From Gyrodactylus bullatarudis (lineage: Eukaryota; Platyhelminthes; Monogenea; Gyrodactylidea; Gyrodactylidae): a DNA stretch of 64,000 bases. The translations under genes and the position numbers were made by a program. Positions 33,901-48,900 of this stretch are shown in pieces. Under the pieces are notes generated by a model that worked only from the letters and a program-made list of their open reading frames with translations, was not told the DNA's origin and did no database searches. The DNA lies in contig SSNU01000129.1 of NCBI GenBank assembly GCA_012064415.1, positions 25,968 to 89,967 of the forward strand, read 5' to 3'. Position 1 is the first letter of the stretch, and each line of letters opens with the position of its first letter.

Positions 33901-36900
33901 TGGCTACCATTTGGGGTTGGGCCAAGACTTTGGACATCGTCATCGGTGAAAATTTGAGGTACTTCATCGACTTCATCCTTAGGGACCATGTCGCCAGTTT
34001 GTTGAGTTCTTAGATGAGACATAGTGAACACACGTTTTCGGGTATTAGGGAAAGTTATATTTATTAACAATCAAAACAATAATCTCTATGAGCCAAATTG
34101 TATAAAACATATTTGTTTAAATAATATTTGGCTCGGATATAAATATGAAATAGTATTCGGGATTATGCTTCTCAACAAAGTCTATCGAAAGCTTGCAATA
34201 TCAACAAAAATGGCTACGACTGGAACTTTTTTGTTCTTGAAGTCATTGGCTTTGTCGAAAAATGCTTTAACAAAAAAATTTTTGTTCGGGTCTAAAGATT
34301 TTGATGCTCTGAAGGAAGGTTTCAATATAATTAACAACAAGATAGGTAGATTTGAAATTGGTCTGAGTTCAGATGGCATCTTTGGATTGGACATTTTAGA
34401 GATTGGAGGAATTCTGATTTTAAGCCATTCAGCAGGGATGGTACAAGATTGTAATTATTACTAATAAGTAGTTATAATGCAGACTTTCATTAAAAAAAGT
34501 GGTAAGGAGAGCAGAATAATTAGAGAGATGAGGTAATCTTCCCGGTGTGTTTTTGAATTCGAGGATGGAAGAAGATCTACTATAATTTCTACGGTGAAGC
34601 AAGGGGGTTAAAAGCCCGAGGTGTCAATGTTAGTTTGTGGTTCGAGAAAACACTGACAAAAAAGGCGTTGATTTCTTCGGCGGAGATGATCGTACTGTTT
34701 CAATCGATTCGTTAAGAAATTAATTTTGTTCCAGGCTCTTCTGGGATGAAATTTGATCGAGTTTGTGAAGCTGTATTTGGGTAAAGAGAGAACTATTTTT
34801 AGACTTTTTGATCAAGCGTTTAATGAACTGGCAAAACGATGAAGTTGAAAATTGAAGTGATAAGATGATTTTGATAAATGATCCAAATGAGCTATTGGTA
34901 TCATTATGGTCTATAGATGTTTAAGGGATGAAGATGAGGATTCGATGGCCAGAGGACGGCACAGGATAACAATTTGAGTTATATAGTCCGGGAATGTTTG
35001 TGTAGAAAAGATCCAGGAAGGATTCTGATAATTTCCGAGTTAAAAAGGTTGTTAGTTGGGTGAGCAAAGGTAGAAAAACTACTTGTCATCAAAATATTTG
35101 ATTTTTGTTAAGAAAACTTTTCATGATAGAAAACAACCCTTCAACTGCTCTAGTACATATTTACAGAATAGATCCTTTTTGTTAATGGTGATTATGTGAT
35201 GGTTTTGGCTATGTTTCTGTTATCAGTATCAGGGCTAGGGAGTATTTTTCTGCGATTTTATTTATATAGAACATGGAGGTAAGTAGGGCGCAAGAGTTCC
35301 AGAGAATAATGTTATTAAGAGTCTCGAAAAAGTTTGTTATCAGAGATGGATGGAGGAGACATTAAACATTTTTGGGGAGTGGTTGATGGCCCGGAAGTGG
35401 TTTTCGGGTGAGCGTTGGTGACATAGAACTATGTTTAAAGGGATTAATCCCTGATGGATGCTCTGGATGATTTGGCCTGAGAGGTAAGTTTTTCCTTTAA
35501 CGATAGTGGCGTAATCGAACTTGTGTTTTGGCTCGGAGGTGGAGTAGGACTTTGAATATAGCATGTTTTTGGATTGTTAACATGATATTTTGAATATTAA
35601 GTTAATCGGCTTAAGGATGATGGACAACTAATGAGTTTGAATTTTTCTTTTTCAATTGCTCATTTGATTTTTTGGGAATTAGTAAAGGCTAGTAGAGATG
35701 GGATGGATGTTAACTAAGTTGATTTACCAAAGGGTGAGATGCAGAGTGTGCACACCACTTTTTGTAAGAAGCAACTTTTCGATACAAAGGTTTAGATGAG
35801 GTTATCAGTGATAACTTATCACTGATAACTTATAAGTTAATAAGTTAATAATTATCAGTGAGTGATTTTATAATCATTTTATTAAAAATTAGGTCATTAG
35901 GCTGAGAATGCCAATATTGACTTAAGTTTTAATAAATATTATCATAAAACTACTGAGGAACTCTTTCTGCTAACTTGTTCTCTTATCCTAATAGCTAAAC
36001 ATCTTTGGGTTCTTTGGGAAATTTGATTGAACCTGGATTAGAGATTGATAAGACCTGGCGAAATATATGTTTCTCTAAATAAAAATTAGTTTTTATACTG
36101 AAGATATTAATAATATTACTAATACATTTTATGAGTTTAACATATCATATTTATTTTTTTATTTAAAGCTGAATTAGAAGGCTTCAATCCAGAAGAGACA
36201 ACTCCAGGATATACATTAGAATTCAATATTATTAAAAATCCAAAGAAAGCCCAAGAGTTGGAACCTTTGTTTGTTTCTTGGCATAAGAAGTTGAAGTAAT
36301 TTTAAAATGATAACACATAATTAAAATATAGCTAATTCTCTAATTTATCAGAGATTTAAGTCAACCAGCAGCTGAACTGAATTTTATAAATATCTGTTGT
36401 CAATCCGAATTTTATGGATCGCGACTTTTTAACGCTGTTGTAAGTTAAAACTATAGATATATAAATATCTTTTATATAAAACTTTTTACCAAACTATCAA
36501 GGATCAATATCGAAACCAAGTCCAAATCTTGTCCAATCATAAAGGAATAATGATTTTCAAAAACAAAACAAAAATTATCCTACAGAAATGGTTAGTAGAG
36601 TTACCTTGTAATCAGGAAATCATTGAATTCAAAAAAATTAGCACCAATAAGACTCAATATGAGAATCTTTATATTAACGTCGATTATTAGGATTAATAAT
36701 TGATAAAAATTATCGAGCCTTGAGTGAATCGAGAAGATTCATAAAATATATATAACGGCTGACTTGAGTAATCAGTGAGTAATAAATTTCGCTAATTAAA
36801 TTTCTAAAAATAATGCATGTATTAGTTTCACTCCGTCATTAAATATTTTTAAAACCATCTACTCGTGAGTGTGTTGATGAATTTTTAAAATTATTTTCTC

Positions 36901-39900
36901 ATAGTAGAGGTGTAACTTTTTGCTTATTTTTATTAAAAATTCCCTGGGATCTTGACCAATATACTGTCTGCTAATTATAATTTTATATCACCAACTATTT
37001 TTTGAGATACCTTCAATCAATCATTAGCAAGTTTGCTTGAAATCATTGAATTTAATATTTAATAATGAGATTTTATGTTGGTAAAATTAGTAAAATAGTT
37101 ATGAGTATTAGGTAAAAAATTTCCAATAATTTTTACAATCTAGGATATTTTCTAGTTTCAAAAACATTAAAATCTAATTGAATTCTATGTCTAAGAGAAT
37201 GCAGGGTGGTCAAAAGTATAGTAGAGCCTCTTGAGGAGTGTAGATGATAAGAACGGTCAGGAGAAGGGGTAATCGTGTGGTATAGTTCTGCGAATGAGAC
37301 AATCATTCTCATCCAAATTGGGTAGAGATTTGATCTCCTAAGAAGTTCTTTTAAGTGTTTCACTTTTTTAAATAGTGAGCAATAGTTTACCTAATGAACG
37401 AGATGGGAAAGTATACATTGTTTTAATAAAAGTGATCCAAGTTCTGGCGCATATTAAATTTCCGAAGGAAGTAGGATTTAATTATAAGGCTTTTAAGTAT
37501 GCTGGTAGCCTGAATTGGAGTGTCGAATTTATTATTATAGTTCAGTCCCCATTCAGTTGAGAGGCATCAATGTTACAAACATATACAGATTTCAAGAGAG
37601 AATTGGTTAAATAGTCAATGATTAGAAGCAAAAAATGGGAGGTTGAAATAGATTGGAGGGGAATGGGTAGGATTTTGGTAATAAGATAATCATCTCTACG
37701 TTTCTTGGAGTTTAAGTTCAATTAACAGAGAGATGTAAACAGGAACTACAGTTACATAAAAGAAAAAATGATAATTCGATGGTCGGATGAATTACTGGGT
37801 GACTATTAGAGTTATAAATGACTGATAAGTTAGAATAGAAAAGATCAAGAAAAAATCCGATATTTTTTTCCTGTGACGAAAGCTGTGATTTGAGTCAATT
37901 TGAGGGAGTTAAGGTAATCTTTTATGGGGGAAGAAAACCCAGAGCAACTGGTGAGAAGCTGGGAAGATTAAAATCGCCAAAATAATGTTATGGTCAGCCG
38001 TGGTTGATAATTTGTTCTTAATGAATTTGATGATGCAGGAGAGGCAGGCGGGGAATTATTAACTGAAAGAATCTAAATATTAACATCTGATGTAGTAATT
38101 GTAAAAGTAAGGATTTCCAAGGTTGATTGAGAAGAGATGACATCTGAAACAGAAATACAGTTATGAACAAAAGCGATGACTCCACCTCCTTTATGGGGGA
38201 TTCCATCACATCGGAGAGGGGAGTAACCTGGAACGCCAGATTCTTGAGATGGATACAGTTTCAGCCATGATTCAGTTACGAGAACTAGAGATGGAGAGTA
38301 CTTTTTTATCAACAGTTTAACATTAAATATTGACTTCAAGATGGATCTGGCCTTCCATATTCAGGGCGATAAAGATTATTTTCTTGGGGATCTTTACAAG
38401 ACAAGACACGTTTTTGGTTAGGTGTTGCAGCAGTAAGAGGATTATTAGAGTTGGGTAGTGTGTAAGGCTAAATTAGAGAACGTTTGCCCCCTCCTTATAT
38501 TTACGCCACACCAGGCTGAAGCTAGAGTTCTTAAAAACACAATGAACGACAGATCTTTTCAAGGTATTTATTAAAAAAGAAGAAAATTATAATTAATACT
38601 AGTGCATTTTCAACACTAACTGATTTCTCAGATAGCCGGTAATATTAAAACTTATGAATTTTAGAAAAAAGATGATTTTTGGAATACCGATTATGATGTA
38701 CATTTTGACATTATAAATAAAAGGGTCAATTACAAAAGTCTGAAGGTGTAAGGCCTTTTTACAATAAGTCTAAGTCATTTTTTACAAAAATTCACTTTGC
38801 CTAAGTTTTTTGACACTAAGCCTTAGATTTTGGTGAAAAGCCTTAGATTCAAATTACAGTGATCCCTAAAGTTCCTGAGATCAAACATAGAAAAGAGAAA
38901 ATTAAGCTCTTAAAAAATCGAACTTGTTAAAATTTTTAACAACTCATCTGTTTATTTTATCATGTAATTATTATTATTATTCAAGAAATATTTCATTCAC
39001 TTTTTATCCACAGAAAAATATTTTTTGTAAATATATCAAATTATCATCTTCCAGTCTACTAGATTTGTATGCTCTATGTTTATGTTACAGTATAACCTTT
39101 GAATTAGTATGTTGATAAATAAACTTGTATAAGTTTTGAGTCAGTACGAAGTTAGTATATCCTTTGAATATATATTTTCTCAAAGGATATACTGATTTTG
39201 TACTGGTTAATAGCAGTATAAACTTTGAATCAGTATGTTTAGAAATAAAGTTTCAAACCCTTACCTCACAATCTTTATTGTTTAGGGACAACATAAAAAA
39301 GATTGATTATCGCCGCAAAGTAATAAATATAAAACTTAAAAATCCTATCGTGAGTTATTATTTTTTAAAACAAATTATCTTGAAAATATCAATTCATTTG
39401 GCTAATCAATGGAATTTACCCCTTCTTGTTTTGCAGTAATTTATCTGAATGACATATTTTTTTAGTTAAATTTTTTTTGAGTTTATTCCAAAAGGTTAGA
39501 TGTTAATAGGTGCATGACAAAGTGTAGCATTGACCATAGTTCAAAAGATTGTTGATTTAAATTCAGCAAATTCATGCTGAATTGATTTCAATATCATAGA
39601 AATCCTTCCAGGGCAAAGTTATCGCGAAACTTTATCAACTGTATAATTGGTAAATTCCTTGAAATTGAAGCAAAAATTATACAGGTAGTCATGAAAGATT
39701 CAATATCAAGGTAAAAAACAAAAGTAAATTTAAAGTAAAAAGATGCCAGGATTGTTCTCACAAAAAAGGCCTTTATTTCAGGCCAGGCAACAGGTATGAT
39801 CCAATCAAATTTTAAAAACAATATCAACCAAAAATTTAATTCTAAAAACCATATATAAAGTCGTTCTGGAAGTAGTTTTCGCGTTAGATTTGAGGCTCAT

Positions 39901-42900
39901 GCTAAGAAATTTTCCTAGCTAATATTTTATTGCGAACCAATAAAATTATATCTTGAAAAAAAGCGTAAGATGAAGACCAATTTAGGAAGAGAAAAAAATT
40001 TTTTTCGATCAAGATCAGATCTCAGTGTATCGATCAAAAACAGCGTTGAAAAATTTTTTTTGACAATTTTTTTACAAAAATAAATAATAAAAGGCATACT
40101 TATGAGTAAATATAAAAATAATTGGGAATTAATTTTTAAAAGCAAAAATAAGAATTCATTTCTGTTGACTGACCGTGCTGAAGCTAAAATTCATTACGCT
40201 ATCCAAGAAAATTTAATATAAAAGGCCCATAGAATTCTACTTTTCTTTCTTGATATTCACAAGAGAGTTTTGACCAAATTTATCTAATAAGTGAATAAGT
40301 TTTCAATAGAAATCAGATAATAGCTACAGTTATAAGCTGGATAGTCTTTAAGAGTTAAGAGCCTGCTTTTTCTAAAGAAGCTTACATTCTTATGTGATTC
40401 TAAGAAAAAATTACAGCAGCTGAAGATGAAAATGAGTTCACAGCCAGATAATTTGAAGCCTGCTTTTATTTCTTCTCTGAGGAAATTTAGATGTCTGTTG
40501 GCATCTATTGAAGCTTTCAGCAATTGTTTATATTTTGATTTTCCATATCGTAAAGTTTCTTTTTCAAGACGAGTTACAAATATTCAAGAAATGATGATTG
40601 CAATCCTTAATTCAGTTATATTTTAAAGTCATTCTGGAAATAGTCTTCGCATATGTCGAATCCAAAAACTATTAATTTTTCAACAAAATTGAAGGAAAAA
40701 ACATAAAAATAAGGAATCAAATTTACGATTGATAAATTTTGAGATCTTATGATCCATTATTAAGAATTTTAGCGACCTTGAAAATTGTTAGAAAAATCGA
40801 TCTGAGGACAAGGACAATATGAAAAAGTTCTGTTGAGAAAAATTAAAAGACCATCCGAAGTTGTATATCTGGCATGTATCACACTGGTGAATATGCCCGA
40901 AATAAAAGACCTAATAGTGAGAAAAATCCTGGCATCTTTTTACTTTAAATCTCGTGAATTCGGTGACAAAGCTCTAAATCAATGTTAAAAAACAGATATG
41001 CGAGAAAAAAAATTGATTCTGGCGTAAATTTTTAACAGACTCCGAATTTGTTCTTAGATCTGAAGATTTTCCTATAATTTGTAATATTTGTATGAAAAAT
41101 AGTGATAAATCTGAGGTAATAAATGATTCGATCTTGATAAAATGAATATTGAAGAAAATATCAATAGTTTTTAGAGAAATTTTGAAGAATTTTAGTGTGA
41201 TCAGGGGATATTACCATGTCTAAAGAACTGTAACCTGATGGAGATGGAGAAGTCCATAAGAGGCAAACAGCATTGAGATATATACGCGTTTCGTCCTTAT
41301 TCGGACTGGTTAGTAGACCCTGCTACTAACAACTATTAACTATACCTTTTTCAGGTCTAGTTCGTAGAATGAAGAAGTCAATTTTGTATTTTTTCATTTT
41401 GTATTTGTAAAACTCAATTGTCTATTTAGTATGTAATTAAGGCTGGAAAAAAAACAAAATTGAATTAACATGAATACTTCACACTGTAGATTGATTGGGT
41501 TTTTTTTTCAATTGTGCACTCGAAAGAGTAATTATAATGACTGTGGAATTTTTTTTAGATCTTTACAATTTTCAATTTCGTATTTTTTCAATTCTCTTTC
41601 ATAAATATGAATAGTCAATTTCGTTCAGTTTACGTGCAAAGTTAAATAGAAATAATAATTACAGAAAATATTTATTTTATCAAAAATTATTATCATTAAT
41701 TAATTATAACTATTCAGTTAAATCTTCCAAATTCATAGCAGGAATATAAAATCACCTATGACAATTATCATTGATAACACGGGTAGTGATTTGGAAAAAT
41801 AAATCTTGATCAGGTTGAACTTTTCTGGAAAAAAATTTTGTGCTGATTTCAGATCTGCTTTCAGAATTTCGCAATATAATATAATGCACCAGCCCACAGT
41901 GCAATTGAAAATGAAATAAATTTTGAAGATGTGAGAATTCAGCGTTTAGTTCCATATTCTTTTTTATTGAAATAATTCTGAAGTCAAAAGATTGCTAGCA
42001 GCTCAGAGATCGGAAATATTGGCTTACCAACGCGATAACGGCAATCCTACCATTCAAGAAGTTAGGCTAAGAAGGTTAGAACTTATTGCTGAGAATGCAA
42101 AAGCATCAATAACAACAGATAAAATTTTTTCGGCAACTTTTTATATCGAAAAATTTATATTCCTGCTATGAATTTGGAAGATTTAACTGAATAGTTATAA
42201 TTAATTAATGATAATAATTTTTGATAAAATAAATATTTTCTGTAATTATTATTTCTATTTAACTTTGCACGTAAACTGAACGAAATTGACTATTCATATT
42301 TATGAAAGAGAATTGAAAAAATACGAAATTAAAAATTGTAAAAATCTAAAAAAAATTCCACAGTCATTATAATTACTCTTTCGAGTGCACAATTGAAAAA
42401 AAAACCCAATCAATCTACAGTGTGAAGTATTCATGTTAATTCAATTTTGTTTTTTTTCCAGCCTTAATTACATACTAAATAGACAATGAAGTTTTACAAA
42501 TACAAAATGAAAAACTACAAAATTGACTTCTTCATTCTACGAACTAGACCTGAAAAAGGTATAGAAATATTTCGTTCTAGGTGCTTAGGCAATATATTCT
42601 ACAGGTTCGTTTTATTTTTTAATGAATTAGTCCATGTCGCTGAATGTTACAGTACGTGACTAGAACGAAAGAAACTCACAGACCACAAATCTATGCTGCC
42701 GCATTTTTATACAAAATTGAGAAATTGAAGCCTTATGGTTTTCTTGTTTGGAGTGTCTTGTCACCGCTGTATCCTTTTTTAGATGATCATTTGACCTGGT
42801 TGATAATTTCCTAATCATGCGTCCTATATAAGAAGCTCCACAGTCACATTGAAATTTATAAATCAATAGAGTCTTTTCTTCAGCTTTTAGTAAATCCTTA

Positions 42901-45900
42901 TGATGCAAACTGAATAATCTTTGGGTTCTAAATACAATCTTCAATTGTATATTATAATAGTAAGATTAATCAGTCGTCTCCTTACATCATTACATCAGAA
43001 ATATTGATGAATTTGCCTACAAATCTGTTGGGATAACTATTCTCATTTAAGCGTAATTTTGGCTCTTCTATTTCTTTTAGCAATTCCTCTGGACTAGCCT
43101 CTTATCCTCTTTTTTAGACCAATAATCATAATTATGATTCTTCTTCGTATAGATAATTCTTAAAACTGATCCATCTTCTTTTCTGGTTAGCCTAATGATG
43201 ATTGAATTTAAAAATTTGGAAATTTCGTTTTTTCAGAAATAATAGGAAATTATCGAAGAACAGATTCGGGATCAGCGCAAAAACTTACACTTGAATCAAT
43301 TCAATTTGAATTTTTCATGGCCCCCAGTGTAATTCAGTGTATTATTTTTCTGTATATCATGTAATAGCGTTTTTTCTGATTTACAGAATAAATTTTATAT
43401 GTTGAAATCATATTATAGAACTCGATAGTTATATACCGTGAGTTTGGGATATCAGTGAGTCTTGGTAATTCATTAGTGTATGATGGTAATCAGTGTGACT
43501 TCAGTGAGTCTAGGTAATTAGCCCTCATGAGTAATGAGTCATTACCCAAACCACTCAAAAGGTCAGTGAATTCAACAGCTCAACTGTACTTGATTATTAG
43601 AATTATAGCATGAATAATTTACTTATTGTCACAAGGAAGAGAATGATCTAGATTTACATAAAACTTGGTTCTTTTTACATTAACAGGTCAGTGTTTTACG
43701 ATATCTAATACAATTACATTTGAATAGTCCTTGTCCATTTCCAAGGGAAAATTTGGGATTGATCTCTCTCAATGAACACTAATTTTTTGACTCTCGAGAT
43801 GCCGTAAAATTTTCACATCTAATTCATTAGTTGCTACCAGCTTATTCAGGGTACCAACTCTATAAAGACCATTTGGTTCATAGAATCTCGATTCTTCCTA
43901 TTTGGCGAGCGCCATATTAGAAGATTTATCTTAATAAGCCCCTTCTCCTCTTTTTTAATAGCTATATATATAAACCTATCTATCTCCCCTTTCACTCACG
44001 CAATTATAAATATTTCTAATAGCTAATGGATCTGATTTTCCGATTTTATTAATATTGATTACAGCATCAAACTTAGTTTTAAAATGTAACCAGAAATATG
44101 CTTCAAAATATATATATGTTACGTTCAAAGTGGAAACTCATACAGTGTATACACTGAACGTACAGTGTATAAACTGTACAACTAATTGGTCAATGTGGAA
44201 ACTCGGTGTACAAATTGAACGGTTGATGGTGTACACTTTGAATATAGTGATTAAACGTACAATGTGTATACTGTTCACTTTTTTTTGGGAAATAAGTCTC
44301 ATCTATTTTAATGGTCTTAAGGTCTTTTAATTTAAGAAAAGTTCGAATATTCATTTATTTTTTAAAAACTTTTATAGGATCTAGAATTGCAAAAAACTTT
44401 ATTTCTTCTGCATTTCTCCCTATTTGACAGGCATTCGGTGGCAAAATCATACCTCAACATTCCTTGGCCCTATGAAAATGAGGCTTCCTTTGAGGCAGTT
44501 TGGATAGATAGAGAATCTCTATGAGAAATCCTTCAGGGACTTCTTTGCGATTTTCAAGAGGTTCTCATCTTGATTTAATAGCATTTTGGATGCCCTGACT
44601 TTAGTGATAAGATTTTAATATTCCCTATCGTTAAATCTTGATGAATTTTGGGTTGATAACTTGATCAAAGGGTTAAACATTTACTTTTTCTTAGTTGAAT
44701 GCACACAGACTAATTGATATCTGCATGCGATTACTGGAAACTGCTATTTATTCAACAAAATTGGGCTTGTAATTCAAGATTAAAAAATTTTTCCAGTGTA
44801 CACATTGTACGTTTAATCACTATATTCAAAGCGTACACCATCAATCGTTCAATTTGTACACCGAGTTTCCACATTGACCAATTAGTTGTACAGTTTATAC
44901 ACTGTACGTTCAGTGTATACACTGTATGAGTTTCCACTTTGGACGTAACATATATATATCTATTTTTACATGGGTTTGAAAGTTACACATTAGGTTCAAT
45001 TTCCGGCATCCACAATGTGGATTCCACATGTGAATCCTTATCCTTCTGTATTGGATATGGAAATAGTTTAAGCCCTTATGATCCCAGCCATGATTTTATT
45101 GGTCAATTTCTATCCAATAAAACCTTTTAATTTTTCATATGATTGACAATCCGAATAAGAAGAATTCAATTTGAAAGAAGATTCGTCATAGTTACCCATA
45201 AGTCATTGATAGAGCCCCTAAAAATAATTTTTAACCCATTTTTTTTTTTTAGACATTTTAATTTTTCCTTATGGGAGTTTTAATACAAATGGGGGCGTTA
45301 AAGACCCCCCCCCCCAATGTCATTCTAGGGTTAAGATCTAAAAAAATTAAAAAACATTATTCTCCCATTTCAAGGTATTATTTTATTGCGAATTTACAAC
45401 AAGTATCTTACATGAACTACTTACAATAATAACTTATTAGATTATATAATAGAGATATTTATAATTGCATGAGTGAAAGGGGAGATAGGTTTATGTGTGT
45501 AGCTTTTAAAAAGAGGGGAGAAGGAGCTTATTAAGATGAATCTTCTAATATGGCGAGTCTATGGCTTCCTATATTGCGCACAACATATACAGTATAACTA
45601 TCGAGTTCTATAAAATGATTGCAACATATATAATTCCAATGAATAAATTGAAAAAATAAGTATTTCTCTAACTTTTCTTAAGAATAATCCTCTGAGTGGA
45701 AGTCCAAATCAGTGGGAAACTTCCTTCAAGTTTTTCTCAGACTCCCCCATCGAATCAAAGGTCATCTGGGAAGAGTGTGTCAGTTGTCATGCATTTTTTC
45801 GAATTCGTCCGATAATCCAACAATCAGATATCATTCATAATGAAGTTTGTGGAATAACCGGCCAACAGCAAACTCAAAATATATACATGGCTATACCCAA

Positions 45901-48900
45901 CATCGAGAAAAAGAAGCAAAACATTTTTGCTAGAATTTTCTCCTTTAATCGAAAAGTAGATCAAAGTGGTAATTTTAGACGTCTTGATCGTACAATGTCA
46001 TCAGTTTTGGAGCTTAGAAAAAAATCCAAGCTGAATGAAAGAGGAATAGTACGGTAAGTATAATAAAATTCATGAAAATATTTCATGTTTATACTCAAAA
46101 GTAACTATTCATAATGGGATCCAAAAAATATTTGTTCTCCTTACTATCTCAAGAAAACATCTGAGTTTTTCGTATAAATAGTTGTAATTCTTATCCTCAT
46201 GCTTTAAATAAATAATATATATAAAAGGAAATTCGAAAGGTAAGATTTTTTGACATTTTTCTCTTCATCTACTATACTTGATTAATTTTATAGTGTAACA
46301 ATAATTAAAAGCTGATCGCTATTAGATAAGGGAAATAAATATGGTATATGAAATTTAAGGAAACAGCTGATTGTATCGTGTGAAAGTCTACTTTGTATTA
46401 TTTCGACCATTACTGCTGCCCGAAAATAAAAAAATTGGCTTAAGTCTGCCATTTGAATCGGATTTCAAGAAATTTTTATAAAACATTTGAGACCTTGATG
46501 AAAATATTGAGATCTTTGTAAAAATCAATAATTGTCAAATTCATAAATTTGAACGAAAAGTATTTATGACAGTTTCTTTAGATGTTATTTTTTTAAATAT
46601 CTAGTCTTTCGAATAAATGAATAATCTCAAATGTCGGTTGTCATAGTCCAAAATTGTATTTACGTAAATACATGAATCATATATATTACAAACCCAGCCA
46701 GTGGATTCTACATTATATTTTATAAAAAGGGATTGATATTAAAGTAGTGCAATTACCTTATTAATAAAAATAAAATTATAACATTTTTCGAAGGTTAAAA
46801 TCTGATCCTTATCAATTTTCCATAAATGCACTAAAAACTGTTTTTCAATTTTGGTCTGCTAAAGGTCTTGATTTGAAAACTACACCTAGTTAATATAAAG
46901 CTAACTGATATGAAGATGGGAATTTATGGTTTTTACAATTTTTCCATCAAGAAATCGAGGTTTTTTTGGTATCTAGATCATGAAGACCATTTTTACGATA
47001 TAAAGAAAAAAATTTTGAAAAAATCAATTTTCAGGAATATTATGGAACATTTAAAATTTTAAATCTTGAAGTAGCGTCGAATTCACAATTTTTTGAAAAA
47101 TGGTCTTCATGATCTAGATACCAAAAAACCTCGATTTCTTGATGGAAAATTTGTAAAAACCATAAATTCCCAACTTCATATTAGGTGTATAATTAACTAC
47201 TAATCAGTATTTATGATTCCTTTTATCCTATAAAGAGAGTTTCCGCAGAATTGAAGTGAAGAACCGAAGAAAAATTTTTAATTTCAATTTTTTGTGACAA
47301 TTTTGATTAATTTGGTGATACAATATCCAAATAAAATTTCTGGTTAATGATTAAAAACGTGATTTAAAAATCTCTTTCGTTGAAATATGTAATAATTGCG
47401 AGCAGTATTGTATCCTTACAATGTCATAAAACTCTTGTCAGTATTCTCTTCTAGAGTTTACGAATTCAATTGTACCTAGCTCTAAAGCTATTGAAAAATT
47501 TATCAAACTATTCTGTATTTACTTATATTTTGATAATCTTTATTTATCTTTTTATATCTAGATCGTATTCGAAAAGATCTAGTGCTCGCCATATCCAGAA
47601 CAACAACTCAAATCCTCTTTCAACAGTCAATCTTGGAGTCAGTAACAATAGTTTTCTCAAAAATTCGCCTCAAATTAGTGGTAATCAATCAAATTTGGAT
47701 CGTTTACCAGAAAATAAAAGTATTAAAATTGTGAGTCAATTTCATAAATTTATAAATACATTTTGCCGTGAAAGTATATTCAGGCTCCAATTATAAGCTG
47801 GAATATTTTAATATTTAATACATATTATGTATTTCAAAATAATTAAAACTTTGTGGGAATCTAGATTAGGTCACATATTGATTTTTGGATTTGGATAGTC
47901 TTTTGGCTTCTACAAATACGTAGATAAAATAAATGAATGCAGAGTTCGAAACTTCCGCGCGGTAGAATTTGAAATTATTTTCTAGATTTATCATCTTAGA
48001 GTTTACAGCAAAACTTTTAGCGTTATTTAACTTATCAGTGCCCGTACGAGTCATTCAATTCTAATCATTTTTGAACAATAGAGGTAGTCTAATATAGAGT
48101 TGATGATTCAATTATGTTTAAATCTTATAAAAATTATAAATAAATAAATTTTATTGGACAACGAACTAGACAAAAGTAGCTATTTAGAGAATATTTTATT
48201 AACGGAGTGAATTCATAAATTTGAATAAATAAGTTCTTTTTAGAGATTTTGAATATCACAGATCAATCAACTATTTTAAAATTCATATTTCGTCATTTCA
48301 GATTAGCTCTCAAGAAATAGGCCAACGAGTAGCTGACAGCATATCACGTAATAAATCTGGATCAAACCAAAAGTTATTCAGGGATTCAAATAGGAAATTT
48401 GTTGGTTTTATTTTAATATATGTCGTTCAATAATTAACTGCAAAATAATTTTAGTCTCAAGAGGAATTTGAAGATAGTCAAGATAAGTGTAATAACCTTA
48501 CAAAGTCTGAAAGGAAGAGTCGATCATCCGGAAAGATATATAAAGATCCAGAAATAAAAAGTAAGTTCTTTATAGTCGATTAATTCCTAAAAATTGATTT
48601 ATTTCTTCTTAGGTCAACAAGATGATTTAGTAAGTATATACTATATTGCAGTATTTGTATTTTAATGAATCTTATTGGCTGATGGGATTTAAAAAAAATC
48701 ATTGGTTAATAAATAAAACAAATGAAAATGAATATTTACAAACGAGAGAAAGGTTTCATATTGTTAGTTAGGAATAGTTATATTTAATGGCAGTTAAGAA
48801 TAAAAATTTGATTATTGAGCGAGACCCAGCCCTTTGGACAATGAGTAGTCCCTTGTCAGTAAGATCATGCAAACTTCCAGAATCTCTAATGCAACCAATT

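Larger units (their letters stand above)
29353..34182 (-). mobile_element. Ty3/gypsy LTR retrotransposon, young insertion
   Basis: The element spans 29358-34177 (4820 bp), with TSD AAGTC at 29353-29357 and 34178-34182. The LTRs of 178 bp start TG and end CA and differ at 3 positions. A primer-binding-like TGGCGAC follows the 5' LTR (minus strand, just below 34000). A polypurine tract AGAGAAGGGGGA precedes the 3' LTR (29536-29547). Gag, protease, RT, RNase H and integrase occur in gypsy order. It lies in PTPN4-like intron 4, antisense to that gene. Confidence 0.95.
29240..35600 (-). pseudogene. antisense LINE relic (LINE-C) split by a gypsy element
   Basis: On the minus strand from about 35570 down: an ORF1-like piece (TIVKGKTYLSGQIIQSIH, 35340-35564), decayed endonuclease-length sequence, and a reverse transcriptase piece (WLKIRIPPISK, LRPISNLPIL, VAIFVDIASF) that stops at 34183. 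The frame resumes beyond the gypsy element at 29352 (DFLSKLSKSF, plausible continuation). The pieces match LINE-A in order. Stops and gaps make it non-functional. Confidence 0.65.

Noticed and set aside
35340..35564. Separate small host gene on the minus strand
   Set aside because: The peptide matches the ORF1 C-terminal half of LINE-A, so it belongs to the LINE-C relic.
45289..45330. Homopolymer C run and T run as a CRISPR or regulatory feature
   Set aside because: Single homopolymers without spaced repeats; the genome is eukaryotic.
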